Origin: Proteiniphilum saccharofermentans
GTDB taxonomy: Bacteria; Bacteroidota; Bacteroidia; Bacteroidales; Dysgonomonadaceae
NCBI RefSeq assembly: GCF_900095135.1
Contig: NZ_LT605205.1
Coordinates: forward strand, 62,001 to 126,000
Reading direction: 5' to 3'
Length of the DNA: 64,000 bases
Below are positions 63,743 to 64,000 of the stretch, piece by piece. The notes below the pieces were generated by a model, which ran no database searches, had not been told where the DNA came from, and worked only from the letters and a program-made list of their open reading frames with translations. Positions within the stretch are counted from its first letter, which is position 1. Every line of letters starts with the position of its first letter. Both the position numbers and the translations under genes were made by a program.

Positions 63743-64000
63743 CTATAATTCTTTTTCCAGTAACTTTTCTCCTGCTGCATTGATCACTTCGACGGTCAGT
63801 TTGTCTTCTCTCTTCTCAAGCACCATCACCGTACCGTCTGGTTCTCTGTTACCTCCACCGATAATGACAGGGAAGTTATTTCCTGTTTCTCCCTTTTCTA
63901 TTACCCGATAGCGGTGCGTATGGGCGTTGAGGGAAATATTAAATGGGGCATCCTCCAGTACCGGTATCCATAGATCGGAGCAGGGGGAGAAGCTATCGGG
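63743..64000 (-). CDS. Calcineurin-like phosphoesterase, C-terminal part (5' end outside window)
   Basis: The frame enters at the window edge and ends with TAG at 63743-63745, giving the last 85 residues. LNAHTHRYRVIEKG contains the final H-x-H metal ligands of the metallophosphatase core, followed by NFPVIIGGGNREPDGTV and a short beta-rich tail. It is a separate lineage from the phosphoesterase at 6671, whose matching segment is SAHTHLQDQ. It is 15 nt upstream of the GH43 gene on the same strand, so they are probably co-transcribed. Confidence 0.7.
   Translation of the reverse strand, partial: PDSFSPCSDLWIPVLEDAPFNISLNAHTHRYRVIEKGETGNNFPVIIGGGNREPDGTVMVLEKREDKLTVEVINAAGEKLLEKEL

Overview
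The window is 64 kb of chromosome from a member of the Bacteroidales (Bacteroidetes). I infer this from three things. Upstream of many genes there are promoters with the Bacteroidetes pattern, TTTG about 20 nt before TAnnTTTG. There are SusC/TonB-receptor, GH43, GH2 and NamZ (DUF1343) genes. The cluster mnmG-apt-uvrC-dtd-MazG-like-deoC is one I recall from other Bacteroidales. Most genes are housekeeping genes with normal-looking motifs. No rRNA, tRNA, CRISPR array, prophage or intact insertion sequence is visible.

Layout. 1-6441: a partial ModF-like ABC ATPase, a radical SAM protein, a YqaA-type membrane protein, DNA polymerase I, a polyprenyl diphosphate synthase and Hsp20. 6671-11834: a secreted calcineurin-type phosphoesterase and a large secreted GH2 beta-galactosidase. 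11892-18270: a minus-strand DNA/RNA/nucleotide maintenance cluster (mnmG, apt, uvrC, dtd, MazG-like, deoC). The gap between mnmG and apt holds a full parS-like ParB site and several stem-loops. 18553-22117: an outer-membrane beta-barrel gene broken by an in-frame TAG, ybeY, a nucleoside-recognition (Spm-like) permease and a helix-hairpin-helix protein. 22191-30443: an alpha-2-macroglobulin lipoprotein paired with penicillin-binding protein 1C. 30615-44924: a small ABC module, fructosamine kinase, valS, NamZ, a MerR regulator, a methyltransferase, a Tat-exported sugar isomerase, alaS, an acyltransferase and a BASS transporter. 45220-48363: a translationally coupled three-gene operon for a Tat-exported GMC sugar dehydrogenase with a seven-haem membrane cytochrome. 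48506-57776: rarA, lptD and the threonine operon thrA-apgM-thrC. 58037-64000: the thr attenuator followed by a polysaccharide-utilisation region with GH43, GH123-like, GH16, SusC, GH43 and phosphoesterase genes.

Four observations stand out. (1) A previously unlisted 19-residue threonine-rich leader peptide (58037-58096, minus) lies between a good promoter and a terminator/antiterminator pair upstream of thrA. The operon has no classical thrB, so its ApgM-like protein is the likely homoserine kinase. (2) The GMC dehydrogenase operon ends in a NapC/NrfH-like N-terminus extended to seven CxxCH motifs, which suggests a periplasmic sugar-oxidising electron-transfer complex of unusual composition. 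(3) At about 61952-61957 the first ~59 codons of a GH16 gene meet the first ~215 codons of a susC gene head-on, exactly at a GAATTC. This is either a deletion that collapsed the locus or a chimeric join. (4) A perfect match to the consensus parS site sits 8 nt past the mnmG stop codon.

Start codons were moved inward from the longest open frame where the N-terminal family motif, a signal peptide or a promoter required it. Family names come from reading motifs and general knowledge; no database search was run.
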